Shown here piece after piece: positions 54,590-63,525 of a DNA stretch of 64,000 nt. Below the pieces are notes generated by a model that did no database searches, was not told the origin of the DNA, and saw nothing but the letters and a program-made list of their open reading frames with translations. The stretch's first letter is position 1; each line of letters begins with the position of its first letter. Origin of the DNA: PALSA-505 sp036267135 (lineage in GTDB: Bacteria; Actinomycetota; Actinomycetes; Streptosporangiales; Streptosporangiaceae); NCBI GenBank assembly GCA_036267135.1, contig DATAWQ010000052.1, positions 5,612-69,611 on the forward strand, read 5' to 3'. Position numbers and translations under genes: made by a program.

Positions 54590-55438
54590 TTATTGTCCGG
54601 AAAGATGCTCTACGGATGACCTGAGTTCGAGGGTGCAGCACTTCGGCCCGCCACCCGCCTTGCTGAATTCCGACATGTCCACCGGCACCGGCTCGAAGCC
54701 CCGCGCGGCGAGCTGCGCCGCCAGCCCTGTCGCCTGTACGGGCAGCACCACGTGATGCCCGTCGCTGACCGCGTTCAGCCCGAGCACCTCGGCGTCCTCG
54801 TCCTTGGCCTCGATCAGCTCGCCGAAATGCGAGGCCAGCGCTGCCCGCCCGGCGTCGTCAAACGCGGCCGGATAATAAGCCGCCGTGTTCGCGTCCAGCA
54901 CGCACAACGCGGTATCCAGATGGTAGTAACGCGAGTCCACCAGCCGCACCGTCAGCACCGGCCGCCCGAACAGCTCCCCGGCCTCGGCGTGCGCGGCCGT
55001 CTCGGTACGGAACCCGTGCCCCGCGACCACCGCCGGCCCGGCCAGCAGGATGTCGCCCTCGCCCTCGTTCACGGCCTGCGGGACGCGCACCACCTGGTAG
55101 CCCTCGCGCCGGAACCAATCGAGGTACGCCGCGCCCTCGGCCGCCCGCTCGGCGTGCAGGAACCGCGCCCCCAGCACCTTGCCGTCGATGACCGTCGCCC
55201 CGTTCGCGGCGAACACCATGTCCGGCAGCCCCGCGACCGGCTCGATGAGCTGTACCCGGTGCCCGAGCCGCAGGTACGTGGCCCGCAGCGCCTCCCATTG
55301 CGCCATCGCCCGTGCCGCATCCACCGGCTGCTCCGGGTTCATCCACGGATTGATCGCGTAGCTTACGGCGAAATGCCCCGGCGGGCACATCAGGTAGCTC
55401 CTGGCCGAGCCGATACGGCGAGCGTCTGCTGTCGTCAC
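54590..55438 (-). CDS. ddaH: dimethylarginine dimethylaminohydrolase-like protein
   Basis: Guanidine-group hydrolase or amidinotransferase-fold enzyme producing citrulline from dimethylarginine. Conserved segments are RSYLMCPPGHFAVSYAINPWMNPE, the catalytic His region SDGHHVVLPV and the nucleophile Cys in GGGPKCCTLELRS. The frame opens at 55510, but GTG 55438 lies about 16 residues before the YLMC motif as in Streptomyces proteins, and GAAGGGA precedes it. Length 282 aa. It is probably transcribed first, then rocD. Confidence 0.87.
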   Translation of the reverse strand: MTTADARRIGSARSYLMCPPGHFAVSYAINPWMNPEQPVDAARAMAQWEALRATYLRLGHRVQLIEPVAGLPDMVFAANGATVIDGKVLGARFLHAERAAEGAAYLDWFRREGYQVVRVPQAVNEGEGDILLAGPAVVAGHGFRTETAAHAEAGELFGRPVLTVRLVDSRYYHLDTALCVLDANTAAYYPAAFDDAGRAALASHFGELIEAKDEDAEVLGLNAVSDGHHVVLPVQATGLAAQLAARGFEPVPVDMSEFSKAGGGPKCCTLELRSSVEHLSGQ

Positions 55439-55656
55439 GGACGTCCGGTTCCCTTCTGTGATCACTGGTTTCGGCGTCCAGCCTAGGGGGACCGGTGGAG
55501 CAATGAGCATCTACTGTTCTTGCGTCTTCACGGCGATTCGTTGCAATTTCTCTGACCGTATGCGCTGATCGTTGCGTGATTCATTAATGTATGGGCTCGA
55601 TCAACGGTGCCGCTCGATTCCGGACGTGACCGGCCCCACCGAACCCCTCACACGGC

Positions 55657-57615
55657 CTACCGCCGGACCGACCAGGCCTGGCCGTCCGGGGTATCGGCCA
55701 CCGTGACTCCCATGGCCGCCAGTTCGTCCCGCAGCCGGTCCGAAGCCGCCCAGTCGCTGGCCTCGCGCGCCTTGGCCCGCGCCGCCAGCCGGTCGGCCGC
55801 CCCGCCGGGCAGTTCCGGCGCGGCGGCCGGCTTGCCCACGTCGCGGACCAGGTCGAGGCCGAACAACCGGTCCAAGTACGCGAACGTCTCGAACTTGGCC
55901 CCGGCCGGCACGTCCGGGTCGCGCTCCACCCCGCGCAGTTCCCGCAGCGCCGTCGGCGTGTCGAGGTCGTCCTCGAAGGCGGTCACCGCCGCCTTCGCGT
56001 ACCGGGCCGGCGCCGGTGCGCTCGGCGAGTTAGCCCACTCCGCCGCCCGCTCCCGCCACCGCCGCAGCGTCTTGTCCGCCGCCTCCAGCGTGTCCCAGGT
56101 CAGGTTCATCTGCTGCCGGAACCGATGCTCGAGGAAGGCCAGCCGCAGCGCCAGCGGATCGAGCCCGCGATCGGTCAGGTCGCGCAGCAGTACCACGTTG
56201 CCGGTCGACTTCGACATCTTCCGGCCCTCGAACAGCAGGTGCTCGCCGTGCACCCAGCCCCGGACCACGTCGTGCCCGGTCACCGAGTTGGACTGGGCCC
56301 GCTCGTTCTCGTGGTGCGGGAACCGCAGGTCCACGCCGGCGGTATGAACGTCCACGTGCTCGCCGAGGTGGTGCAGCAACATGGCCGAGCACTCGGTGTG
56401 CCAGCCGGGGAACCCGGTGCCCCACGGCGTCGGCCAGGTCAGCTCGCCGCCATCGGGCTTGCTCTTCCAGAGGGCCCAGTCCGCGTGGAACCTCTTGCCC
56501 GCCTCGACCTCCCCGCCGGTCCGCGAGCCGGGCTGCAGGTCGGTGAGCCGGTTCCCGGACAGCTCCCCGTACCCGGGGAACGAGCGCGCGTCGAAGTACA
56601 CCGACCCCTGCCCGTCCGGGTACGCGTGCCCGCCCTCGATCAGCTTCGCGATCATCTCGATCATGAGCTCGATCGACTCCGAGGCCCGCGGCTGATAGTC
56701 GGCCGGATGGATGTTCAGCGCGCTCATATCGGCGTGGAACGCGTCCTCGATCTCCCTGGCGATCTCCAGCACCGGCCGCCCCTCGGCCCGCGCCTGCGCC
56801 AGCATCTTGTCCTCGCCGGTCGCGTCGCTCGCGTCGTCACCGGTCAAATGCCCCACGTCGGTGATGTTCTGGCACACAATCACCAGCCGCCCCCGCCGCT
56901 GCGCCGCCCGCCGGATCAAATCCGACAACATGTACGTCCGCAAGTTCCCCACATGCGCGTACCGGTACACCGTGGGCCCGCAGTCATACACCCGCAGTTC
57001 CCCCCGGTGCGCCTGCCCCACCTCAATAACCTGCCGCATCCGCGTGTCATAAACCCCGAACATCCCCCCACCATACGGGCGTGCTGCGGCGGTGCCGTGC
57101 GGGCGGGCTGCCGCGGTGGACGCTGGTGCTTCGGGTTGCGGCGTGCGGCGCCGGGCCCGCAGCAGCCGCAGGACGTAGACGACGGCGCTGGCCGTGAACA
57201 GCGTGGCGGTGATCGCGAGCCAGCGGCCCAGGTAAGGCGCCTGGGTCTGCCCGGTAGCCGCCCGGTAGGAGCCCTGGCCCTGTTCGATGACGCCGGGCAG
57301 ATATACCAGCAGCAGCAATCCGGCGGCGAGCGTGGGGATGCGCAGGTAGTTGCGCGGTGAGATCGTGCGGCGGGCCAGGGGGGCCCTGCTGAGCAGGCCG
57401 CCGAGTGCGCGGTCGGCCAGGCTGTAGAGCGGGAACAAGATGAGGTCGTGGCCGATGACGGCGGCGCCGAACCAGATCGCCATACGTGGCAGCGCCGCGT
57501 TGGGAGCGGCCAGCACGATCACGTAGCCAGCGAGCCCGAGGCTGCCCAGCACGACCAGCGCGTGCAGTGAGTGTGCTCCGTAGCCGGCCTGGAGACGACG
57601 TATGCGCTCAGTCAT
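55657..57615 (-). CDS. cysS: four-helix membrane domain fused in frame to cysteinyl-tRNA synthetase
   Basis: One continuous frame of 652 codons. Residues 1-160 form a four-helix membrane domain (HALVVLGSLGLAGYVIVLAA, VIGHDLILFPLYSLADR, TLAAGLLLLVYLPGV, ATLFTASAVVYVLRLLRAR) of a type I know as a separate small actinobacterial protein. A Pro/Ala linker follows to residue 184. Residues 185-652 are a full cysteinyl-tRNA synthetase: DCGPTVYRYAHVGNLRTY, zinc Cys/His in GWHTECSAM, KMSKSTGN and the C-terminal AAMGVTVADTPDGQAW. An internal ATG at 57063 coincides with the normal synthetase N-terminus but has no well-placed ribosome-binding site. The first codons overlap the molybdoprotein gene by eight bases. 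Confidence 0.82.
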   Translation of the reverse strand: MTERIRRLQAGYGAHSLHALVVLGSLGLAGYVIVLAAPNAALPRMAIWFGAAVIGHDLILFPLYSLADRALGGLLSRAPLARRTISPRNYLRIPTLAAGLLLLVYLPGVIEQGQGSYRAATGQTQAPYLGRWLAITATLFTASAVVYVLRLLRARRRTPQPEAPASTAAARPHGTAAARPYGGGMFGVYDTRMRQVIEVGQAHRGELRVYDCGPTVYRYAHVGNLRTYMLSDLIRRAAQRRGRLVIVCQNITDVGHLTGDDASDATGEDKMLAQARAEGRPVLEIAREIEDAFHADMSALNIHPADYQPRASESIELMIEMIAKLIEGGHAYPDGQGSVYFDARSFPGYGELSGNRLTDLQPGSRTGGEVEAGKRFHADWALWKSKPDGGELTWPTPWGTGFPGWHTECSAMLLHHLGEHVDVHTAGVDLRFPHHENERAQSNSVTGHDVVRGWVHGEHLLFEGRKMSKSTGNVVLLRDLTDRGLDPLALRLAFLEHRFRQQMNLTWDTLEAADKTLRRWRERAAEWANSPSAPAPARYAKAAVTAFEDDLDTPTALRELRGVERDPDVPAGAKFETFAYLDRLFGLDLVRDVGKPAAAPELPGGAADRLAARAKAREASDWAASDRLRDELAAMGVTVADTPDGQAWSVRR

Positions 57616-58957
57616 CCGCGCCGCCGGAGAAGGTTATGCTGCTCACCCATTTCGTGTTGTGCACGCCGGGCAGCGCGGGCACGATGATCCGCGCCGGGTA
57701 GCCGTGGTCGAGCGGCAGGTCGACACCGTTGACCCGCAGCGCGAGCAGCGCGTCCGGGTCCAGGACCTGGTTGGGCAGCAGGATGGCGTGGCTGAACGTC
57801 CCGGAGCGTTCCAGGCTCTGCACGTGCGCGGTCCGCGGCCTGGGCACGCCCGCCAGCGCGGCCAGGTCACGCAGCCGCACCCCGCTCCAGGTCTGCGTGG
57901 TCGACCAGCCCTCGACACAGGCGATCGGCAAGGTGGCGGTGTGTTGCGGCATGGCCAGCAGTCGCGGCCGGGCCAGCCGCACCGGCCGGGTTCCCCCGGA
58001 CAGGGTCAGCCGCCAGCCGGGGCCGGTGTCCTGAGTGGTGATGGCCGCGGCGGCGGCCGTGCGGTTGATCTGGAAGTCGCCGGGCCCGGTGCCGTCGGAC
58101 CGGCCGTGGGGGAGCAGCAGGGCCGCCCGGCGGGTGATGCCACCGATCGTCTGGCCCGCCGAGAGCACCCCGATCAGCAGCGCCCCGCCACCGACCAGGG
58201 CGAGCGCACCTCGCCGGGACAGCGTCGGCGCGTCCGGCTCCACCGCGACCAGGCCGTCGGTGACGTAGGGCTCCGGCTGGGTCTGTGCGCGGGACGTCCG
58301 CAGGACACCGCGCAGGGAGCGGGAGCGCAACGCACGCAGCATCCGTGGCAGTTTGATACAGACGTGGGTGATGAACGCGCCGGTGAACACCCAGGCGCCG
58401 TAGTAGTGGGCGGCGTAGAAGCTGAACTTGAACGCGTAGTCGTACTGGATGTTCAGCACGCCGGTGACCATCTCGAACACGATGCTGCCGACTAGCAGCA
58501 GCAAGGACAGCCGCTCGAGTACCTGGGCGAGCGAACGCGCTGGTGGCCAGATGAACAGCTTCGGCATCACCGACCACAGTTTGGCCAGCACCACCGGGAT
58601 GAGCATCAGCCCGAGGATGACGTGCACTCCCTGAGTGAGCCGGTACAGCCAGGATGGTGAGGTGGGCCACGCGAAGTACGGCAGGTGCAGCCATCCGACG
58701 TGGGCGGGCAGCGCCTGTCCGAGCTGGGGACCGTAGGCGATGTAGGACAGCAGCCCGGTGATGATCACCAACGGCAGCGTCAGCAGCAGGGCAAAGCCGA
58801 GCACCGAGGTCAGCCACGGCCCGCGCAGTGGGCTGCGCCAGCGCGGGTTGGGCAGGCCGGGCGGACGGTGACGTTCCAGCGCCCGCCACAGCGGGGCCGG
58901 GAAACCGTACTGGGGCGTCGGCGTCTCTTCGCCGTCTTTGCTGGCAGGGGTGGGCAT
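57608..58957 (-). CDS. membrane-anchored molybdopterin-dependent oxidoreductase
   Basis: Residues 45-230 are a cytochrome b561-like membrane part with about five helices and histidines in QGVHVILGLML and YAAHYYGAWVFTGAFITHV that may hold haem. After another hydrophobic segment (ALALVGGGALLIGVLSAGQ) comes a sulfite-oxidase-type molybdenum cofactor domain with the ligand Cys in LPIACVEGWSTTQTWSGVRL. A proline-rich cytoplasmic N-terminus precedes. It probably passes electrons from an extracellular substrate into the membrane; the substrate is unknown. It starts 13 bases after the methyltransferase stop and overlaps the next gene. Confidence 0.85.
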   Translation of the reverse strand: MPTPASKDGEETPTPQYGFPAPLWRALERHRPPGLPNPRWRSPLRGPWLTSVLGFALLLTLPLVIITGLLSYIAYGPQLGQALPAHVGWLHLPYFAWPTSPSWLYRLTQGVHVILGLMLIPVVLAKLWSVMPKLFIWPPARSLAQVLERLSLLLLVGSIVFEMVTGVLNIQYDYAFKFSFYAAHYYGAWVFTGAFITHVCIKLPRMLRALRSRSLRGVLRTSRAQTQPEPYVTDGLVAVEPDAPTLSRRGALALVGGGALLIGVLSAGQTIGGITRRAALLLPHGRSDGTGPGDFQINRTAAAAAITTQDTGPGWRLTLSGGTRPVRLARPRLLAMPQHTATLPIACVEGWSTTQTWSGVRLRDLAALAGVPRPRTAHVQSLERSGTFSHAILLPNQVLDPDALLALRVNGVDLPLDHGYPARIIVPALPGVHNTKWVSSITFSGGADD

Positions 58958-58970
58958 GGTGGCGTCTTCG

Positions 58971-59651
58971 TCAGGGCCGGTGCATCGGCTGGTGGACGTG
59001 GTGCCGTACGAGCTCGGCGAAACAGCGCCGCCGGCTATCCCCGTGGTCGTGGATCCGCAGGCTTGCCCGCCGGGCTAGTTCAGGCAACGCGTCCCGGCCG
59101 ACCACGGCCCAGCGGAACCAGGGCCCGGTGTGCGCGCCGGCCTGCAGCCGGGCGCGGCCCGACCACAGGCCGCAGGCAGCGGGCTCGGTTTCGACCAGGA
59201 CACTCCCGCCGCGCCGCAGCAGGGCAGTCGCCCGCCGCAGCAGGGCCGCCGGGTCCCCGCCGATCCCGATGTTGCCGTCGGCGAGGATCGCGTGCTGCCA
59301 GTTGCCCTGCCCGGGCAGCGCGTCGAACACGTTGCGCCGCACGGCGGGTGCGCCCCTGGCCGCGCAATGCCGGGTCGCCCGCGGTGAGGCGTCCACGCCC
59401 AGTGCCGGGCGGCCCTCCGCGACCAGCGCCCGCACCAGCCGGCCTGGCCCGCATCCCAGATCGATGGTCGCGCCGCGGCAGCGGGCGAGCAGCCAGCCAT
59501 CGGCGCTGCCCGCGTCACCGTGCCAGCGGCGCACGGGCAGCGGCAGCGACCGCCCGTCATCGAGCTGCAGTCGGCAATCCACGCCAGCCAGTGCGGCATC
59601 GAACGCCTCCGCGGCGGCTTCACCGATGGCCGTCGTGGCCGCGGGGGTCAC
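58971..59651 (-). CDS. class I SAM-dependent methyltransferase
   Basis: Protein of 226 aa with a SAM-binding fold: motif I is ATIDLGCGPGRLVRALV, motif II LGVDASPRATRH, and motif IV ILADGNIGIGGD. The target cannot be read from the sequence. The GTG start shares four bases with the previous gene's stop (GTGA). It belongs to the minus-strand cluster of glycosyltransferases and the molybdoprotein. Confidence 0.87.
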   Translation of the reverse strand: MTPAATTAIGEAAAEAFDAALAGVDCRLQLDDGRSLPLPVRRWHGDAGSADGWLLARCRGATIDLGCGPGRLVRALVAEGRPALGVDASPRATRHCAARGAPAVRRNVFDALPGQGNWQHAILADGNIGIGGDPAALLRRATALLRRGGSVLVETEPAACGLWSGRARLQAGAHTGPWFRWAVVGRDALPELARRASLRIHDHGDSRRRCFAELVRHHVHQPMHRP

Positions 59652-60319
59652 GGCAGCTCCCGCACGGCAGCGGCGAACCGGCTGGCCGGGATCGCGGCGG
59701 CGACGGTGCGCGCATCGGCGATGGTGTCCACGTCACGCAGGTTCGGCAGCCGGCCGACCGTCAGGCCGTGGCCGCGCAACGCGTGAGCGGTCCGCGCCCC
59801 CGTGTCCGCTCGCGAGGTCGCCACGTCGGCTATCGCGACCGCCGCGCGCGGGTCACGCAGACCCAGCGCCCACCAGCCGCCGTCCAGCGCCGGTCCCAGC
59901 ACGGCGCCGGTACCCGGGCGGTCCAGCCGCCGCAGACAGCGGGCCAGCAGGCTGGGATCCGCCTGGGGGGTGTCCATCCCGACCTGGAGGGACGCGAGCC
60001 CGGGCAGCAGGTCGGCGGCGTCGGTGTGGCAGGCAGCGATCCGCTGGCCCAGGGTGGTGCCACGCTGCGGGATCACCGGAAGGTCGTGCAGGGCGGCGCT
60101 GATCTCCTCGCACCGTTCCGCGCCGGCGAGGTCACCCGCCAGGGCGACGACGGTTTGCCCGCCCGGCACTGCGCGCAAGGCTGCGAGCGTGTCCAGGAGC
60201 GCGGCGGCGGCGATCCGGGCGGCCTGGACCGGGGCCGCCGGCGGGCACAGCCGCGTCTTGACCCGTCCTGCCTGCGGCGCCTTGGCCAGCAACAGCAGTA
60301 TGGCCCGGGGCGAGGTCAC
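59648..60319 (-). CDS. TIGR04282/DUF2064 glycosyltransferase-like protein
   Basis: Nucleotidyl- or glycosyltransferase-like protein with a GT-A-type fold. LLLLAKAPQAGRVKTRL is the family hallmark, PALDGGWWALGLRDP and RLPNLRDVDTIAD are the later landmarks. The family was named for an arsenosugar pathway, but members are widespread. Here it sits in a glycosylation-like cluster without arsenic genes. It overlaps both neighbours by four bases. Confidence 0.83.
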   Translation of the reverse strand: MTSPRAILLLLAKAPQAGRVKTRLCPPAAPVQAARIAAAALLDTLAALRAVPGGQTVVALAGDLAGAERCEEISAALHDLPVIPQRGTTLGQRIAACHTDAADLLPGLASLQVGMDTPQADPSLLARCLRRLDRPGTGAVLGPALDGGWWALGLRDPRAAVAIADVATSRADTGARTAHALRGHGLTVGRLPNLRDVDTIADARTVAAAIPASRFAAAVRELP

Positions 60320-60981
60320 CGATACATCACCCGGCCCATGTCGCGGACCGCCCGCAGCGTGCCGGTCACCGATCCGGATACCTTCGAGCGGCCGCCCGCC
60401 CTCGGCCCGTAAGCCACGTCGGTCTCATAGATCCGCCCAGCGGCGGCGCCGGTGCGCAGCAATAGCTCAAGCGGATAGCCGAACCCCCGGTCGGTGACGC
60501 CGAGGTCAAGCAGCCAGCGCCGCCGGGCCAGGCGCACCGGGGCGATGTCGTGCACCGGAACGCCGCACTGCCGCAACCGCGCGGCGAGCACCGCGTTGCC
60601 CGCCCGTGCATGCCACGGCTGCGCGCCACGGCACACCGGCCGCCGGCGGCCCACGGCCAGGTCGGCCTGGCCCGCCGCGACCTGGCCGGCCAGCTCGGGC
60701 AGCACACCCGCATCCAGCGAGCCGTCGCCGTCGAGGAACGCGACCAGTTCGGTCGATGCGTGTTCGAGCCCGGTGTGCACGGCGGCCCCGTAGCCGAGGC
60801 GGCCCTCGTGCACCACGCGCGCTCCCAGTTCCCTGGCCCGCTCGGCGGTCGCATCCGTGGAAGCGTTGTCCACCACCAGGGCTCTGAAACCCGGTGGCAG
60901 GCCCGCGATCACGGCAGGCAGTGCTTCGGCCTCGTTGTGACAGGGCAGCACCACATCGACTGGTGTCATCATGTGGGTCAT
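60316..60981 (-). CDS. family 2 glycosyltransferase
   Basis: GT-A glycosyltransferase (221 aa). DVVLPCHNEAEALPAVI begins the nucleotide-binding fold, VVDNASTDATAE follows, and the DXD-type motif is FLDGDGSLDAG. There is no membrane helix. It resembles dolichol-phosphate mannose synthase-like enzymes, which pair naturally with a polytopic GT-C enzyme such as that at 61063. GGAGG lies eight bases before ATG 60981. Probably the first gene of the minus-strand run. Confidence 0.87.
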   Translation of the reverse strand: MTHMMTPVDVVLPCHNEAEALPAVIAGLPPGFRALVVDNASTDATAERARELGARVVHEGRLGYGAAVHTGLEHASTELVAFLDGDGSLDAGVLPELAGQVAAGQADLAVGRRRPVCRGAQPWHARAGNAVLAARLRQCGVPVHDIAPVRLARRRWLLDLGVTDRGFGYPLELLLRTGAAAGRIYETDVAYGPRAGGRSKVSGSVTGTLRAVRDMGRVMYR

Positions 60982-61062
60982 TCGTTGTGCCTCCGCCTAT
61001 GGATTGGCTGGTCGGCGAACTATGTGCCGCCCGCTGACTCGTGGTGACGCTAGCGTGGTGAT

Positions 61063-62421
61063 GTGATCTTCCGGGTGCGAGAGCGTGAACTGGTCGCGCA
61101 GCGGAGATCCTGGCGCGGGCTCGGGCCCGATCTGCTGGCCGTCTTCTCCGGCGCCGCGCTCGTGCTGGCCGCGGCGCTGGCCGGGTGGCGGCTGATCCAC
61201 GAGCACGTCAGCATCGTGCTGGGCTTCCCGCCGCTGCTAGCGCACTGGATGCCGCACGTCGGCCCGGGGACGGCACCCGCGATCCTCACCGCCGCCGTCG
61301 TGGTTGCCTATGCTCCTGGGCTCGCGACCCGGCTGCCCTGGCGGACACTGCTGGCGGCGGCCTACGTCACGTCCGTGGCCTGGACGTTGTTTCTCGCCCT
61401 CGTCGATGGCTGGACGCGCGGCATCGCTCACCGCCTCTACGGCACCGGTGAGTTCCTGCCCGACATCCCCCGGGTGCACAGCATTCCGGTGATGCTGCGC
61501 CAGTTCTCCACGCACATCCTGACCAACCAGCCCCATCACTGGATCCCCCAGGTCGGCGCCCATCCGCCCGGCGCTTTCCTGGGTTTCCTCTGGCTGGACC
61601 GCATCGGGCTCGGCGGGGGCGGCCCGGCCGGGCTCGCGTGCATCCTGATCGGCGCCTCGGCCGGCATCGCGGTGACCCTCACGCTGCGGGAACTGGGCGC
61701 CGAGACGGCGGCCCGCGCCGTCCTGCCGTTCTGCGTGCTGTTCCCCGGCGCCGTCTGGGTCGGCGTGTCGGCCGACGGGCTGTTCGCCGGGGTGCTGGCC
61801 TGGGGGGTCGCCCTGCTGGCGGTCGGCGCCGCTGGCCGCGGGTGGCGCCGCGACCTGGCCGCGCTGGCTGGCGGACTGCTGCTCGGCTACGCGCTCTACC
61901 TGTCCTACGGGATGGTGGCCGCCGGGCTGCTGCCGGCGGCGGTGGTCGCGGTGACCCGCGCCTGGCGGGCGGTGCTGGCCGCCGCGCTCGGTGCCGCTGC
62001 CGTGGTGGCCGCATTCACCGCGAGCGGATTCTGGTGGCTGACCGGTTACCGGCTGACCACGGTCATCTACGCGTGGAGCGTGGCGCGGACCCGGCCCTAT
62101 ACCTACTTCGTCTGGGCCGACCTGGCGGCGCTGCTGTTCGTCGTCGGGCCTGCCACCCTGGCTGGGCTGCGCCGTCTGGTGGCGCACCCTCGTGCGTGGC
62201 CGGCCGTGGTCGGCCTGCTGACCGGGGCCGCGCTGATCGCGGTGGTGGCGTCGGATCTCTCCGGGCTCAGCAAGGGTGAGGTGGAGCGGATCTGGCTGCC
62301 CTTCGCGGTGTGGCTGCTCGTGCCGTGTGCGTTGCTGCCACCGCGGTCGGTGCGGGGATGGCTCTGCCTGCAGGCGCTGCTCGCACTACTGGTCAACCAC
62401 CTGCTGCTCACCGTGTGGTGA
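61063..62421 (+). CDS. polytopic membrane protein, GT-C-like
   Basis: Integral membrane protein of 452 aa with about 11 helices. An extracytoplasmic loop near residues 120-170 holds IAHRLYGTGEFLPD and HWIPQVGAHPPGAFLGFLW. The arrangement, a long acidic/His loop after the first helices, recalls lipid-linked GT-C mannosyl- or arabinosyltransferases, but no family-specific motif was identified. GTG 61063 lies seven bases after TAGCGT, which could be a -10 element for a leaderless message. It is divergent from the GT2 gene by 81 bases; its 3' end overlaps the epimerase gene by 36 bases on the opposite strand. Confidence 0.65.
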   Translation: MIFRVRERELVAQRRSWRGLGPDLLAVFSGAALVLAAALAGWRLIHEHVSIVLGFPPLLAHWMPHVGPGTAPAILTAAVVVAYAPGLATRLPWRTLLAAAYVTSVAWTLFLALVDGWTRGIAHRLYGTGEFLPDIPRVHSIPVMLRQFSTHILTNQPHHWIPQVGAHPPGAFLGFLWLDRIGLGGGGPAGLACILIGASAGIAVTLTLRELGAETAARAVLPFCVLFPGAVWVGVSADGLFAGVLAWGVALLAVGAAGRGWRRDLAALAGGLLLGYALYLSYGMVAAGLLPAAVVAVTRAWRAVLAAALGAAAVVAAFTASGFWWLTGYRLTTVIYAWSVARTRPYTYFVWADLAALLFVVGPATLAGLRRLVAHPRAWPAVVGLLTGAALIAVVASDLSGLSKGEVERIWLPFAVWLLVPCALLPPRSVRGWLCLQALLALLVNHLLLTVW

Positions 62422-63495
62422 CGGGTTGTGCGGTCCCGGTGCCACCGGCTCCCGCAATGGCGCCTTGGCGAAGGCCGCGATCCCCTCGGCGAAGGGCACC
62501 AAGGCCCGGAAACCGAGCAGGCTTCTGGCCCTGGCCGGATCGGCCACCACGTGCCGGACGTCGCCGGGCCGGGCACCACCGACGATCCGGGGCCGTGGAC
62601 CGCCCATGGCCCGGGCGAGGGTTGCGGCGAGATCACCGACGGTGTGCGGTTCGCCGGAGCAGACATTCACCGGTGTGCAGGTCCCGGCCGGGGGATCGGA
62701 ACCCAGCGCCAGCAGATTCGCCTGCGCCACGTCGGTGACGTGCACGAAGTCTCGCCGCTGCCGTCCGTCCTCCATCACCAGGGGCGCCTCGCCGCGCTCG
62801 AGTGCGGAACGGAAGATCGACGCCACGCCGGCGTAAGGGGTATCGCGCGGCATGTGTGGCCCGTACACATTGTGATACCGCAGTGCCCAGACCGTGCCCC
62901 CGGTCTGCCGCGTCCACGCACCCGCCAGGTGCTCCTGCGCGAGTTTGGTCGCCGCGTACGTGCTCCGCGGATCGGTGACCGCGTCCTCGGCCACCAGTCC
63001 AGGCGTCAGGGGCGCACCGCAGCGCGGGCACGGCGGATCGTAGCGGCCGGCCTCGATATCCTCGGGCCGCCGGGGGGCGGCGGCGACCACGCCGTCGTCA
63101 GCGCAGCGATACCGGCCCTCGCCATAGACCACCATCGAACTGGCCAGCACCAGTCGGGAAATGCCGTGCGCGTGCATCGCCGCGAGCAACACCGCCGTCG
63201 CGAAGTCGTTGTGGCTGGCGTACTGCGGCGCGTCCGCGGGATCGACGCCATGACCGACCATCGCCGCCTGATGGCACACGGCATCCACGCCTGGCAGCAG
63301 CCGGTCCAGGACGTCACGGTCCCGCACATCGCCGCGTACCGTCTCCTGGTTCCGGCTTCGGGCCTGCCAGGTCTGTTCGGCGTGTGCTTGCGGCAGCAGG
63401 GCGTCCAGGGCCAGCACCGAATGCCCCGCCGCGCAGAGCACGTCGGCGATGTGAGACCCGATGAACCCCGCCCCACCTGTGATCAGCACTCGCAC
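62386..63495 (-). CDS. extended SDR NAD-dependent epimerase/dehydratase
   Basis: Nucleotide-sugar epimerase or dehydratase. The Rossmann motif is MRVLITGGAGFIGSHIADVL, the catalytic set is Ser in LASSMVVYGEG and Tyr-x3-Lys in STYAATKLAQE, and the sugar-binding part includes RYHNVYGP. An insert of about 30 residues before the Tyr motif carries CPRCGAPLTPG, a zinc-knuckle-like pair absent from most family members. The length of 369 aa is above the usual 310-340. GTG 63495 is the start. Its substrate may feed the neighbouring glycosyltransferases. Confidence 0.85.
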   Translation of the reverse strand: MRVLITGGAGFIGSHIADVLCAAGHSVLALDALLPQAHAEQTWQARSRNQETVRGDVRDRDVLDRLLPGVDAVCHQAAMVGHGVDPADAPQYASHNDFATAVLLAAMHAHGISRLVLASSMVVYGEGRYRCADDGVVAAAPRRPEDIEAGRYDPPCPRCGAPLTPGLVAEDAVTDPRSTYAATKLAQEHLAGAWTRQTGGTVWALRYHNVYGPHMPRDTPYAGVASIFRSALERGEAPLVMEDGRQRRDFVHVTDVAQANLLALGSDPPAGTCTPVNVCSGEPHTVGDLAATLARAMGGPRPRIVGGARPGDVRHVVADPARARSLLGFRALVPFAEGIAAFAKAPLREPVAPGPHNPSPHGEQQVVDQ

Positions 63496-63525
63496 CCGAG
63501 GACCCTACCGTCTCGTTGCCCGTGG

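Noticed and set aside
55657..57063. MshC (cysteine-glucosaminyl-inositol ligase) instead of CysRS
   Set aside because: The C-terminal anticodon-binding-type region and KMSKSTGN context fit a full-length cysteinyl-tRNA synthetase; the usual MshC N-terminus is not present.
59648..60319. Arsenosugar biosynthesis
   Set aside because: The family name alone suggests it; no arsenic methyltransferase or radical-SAM partner (ArsM, ArsS) is in the window.
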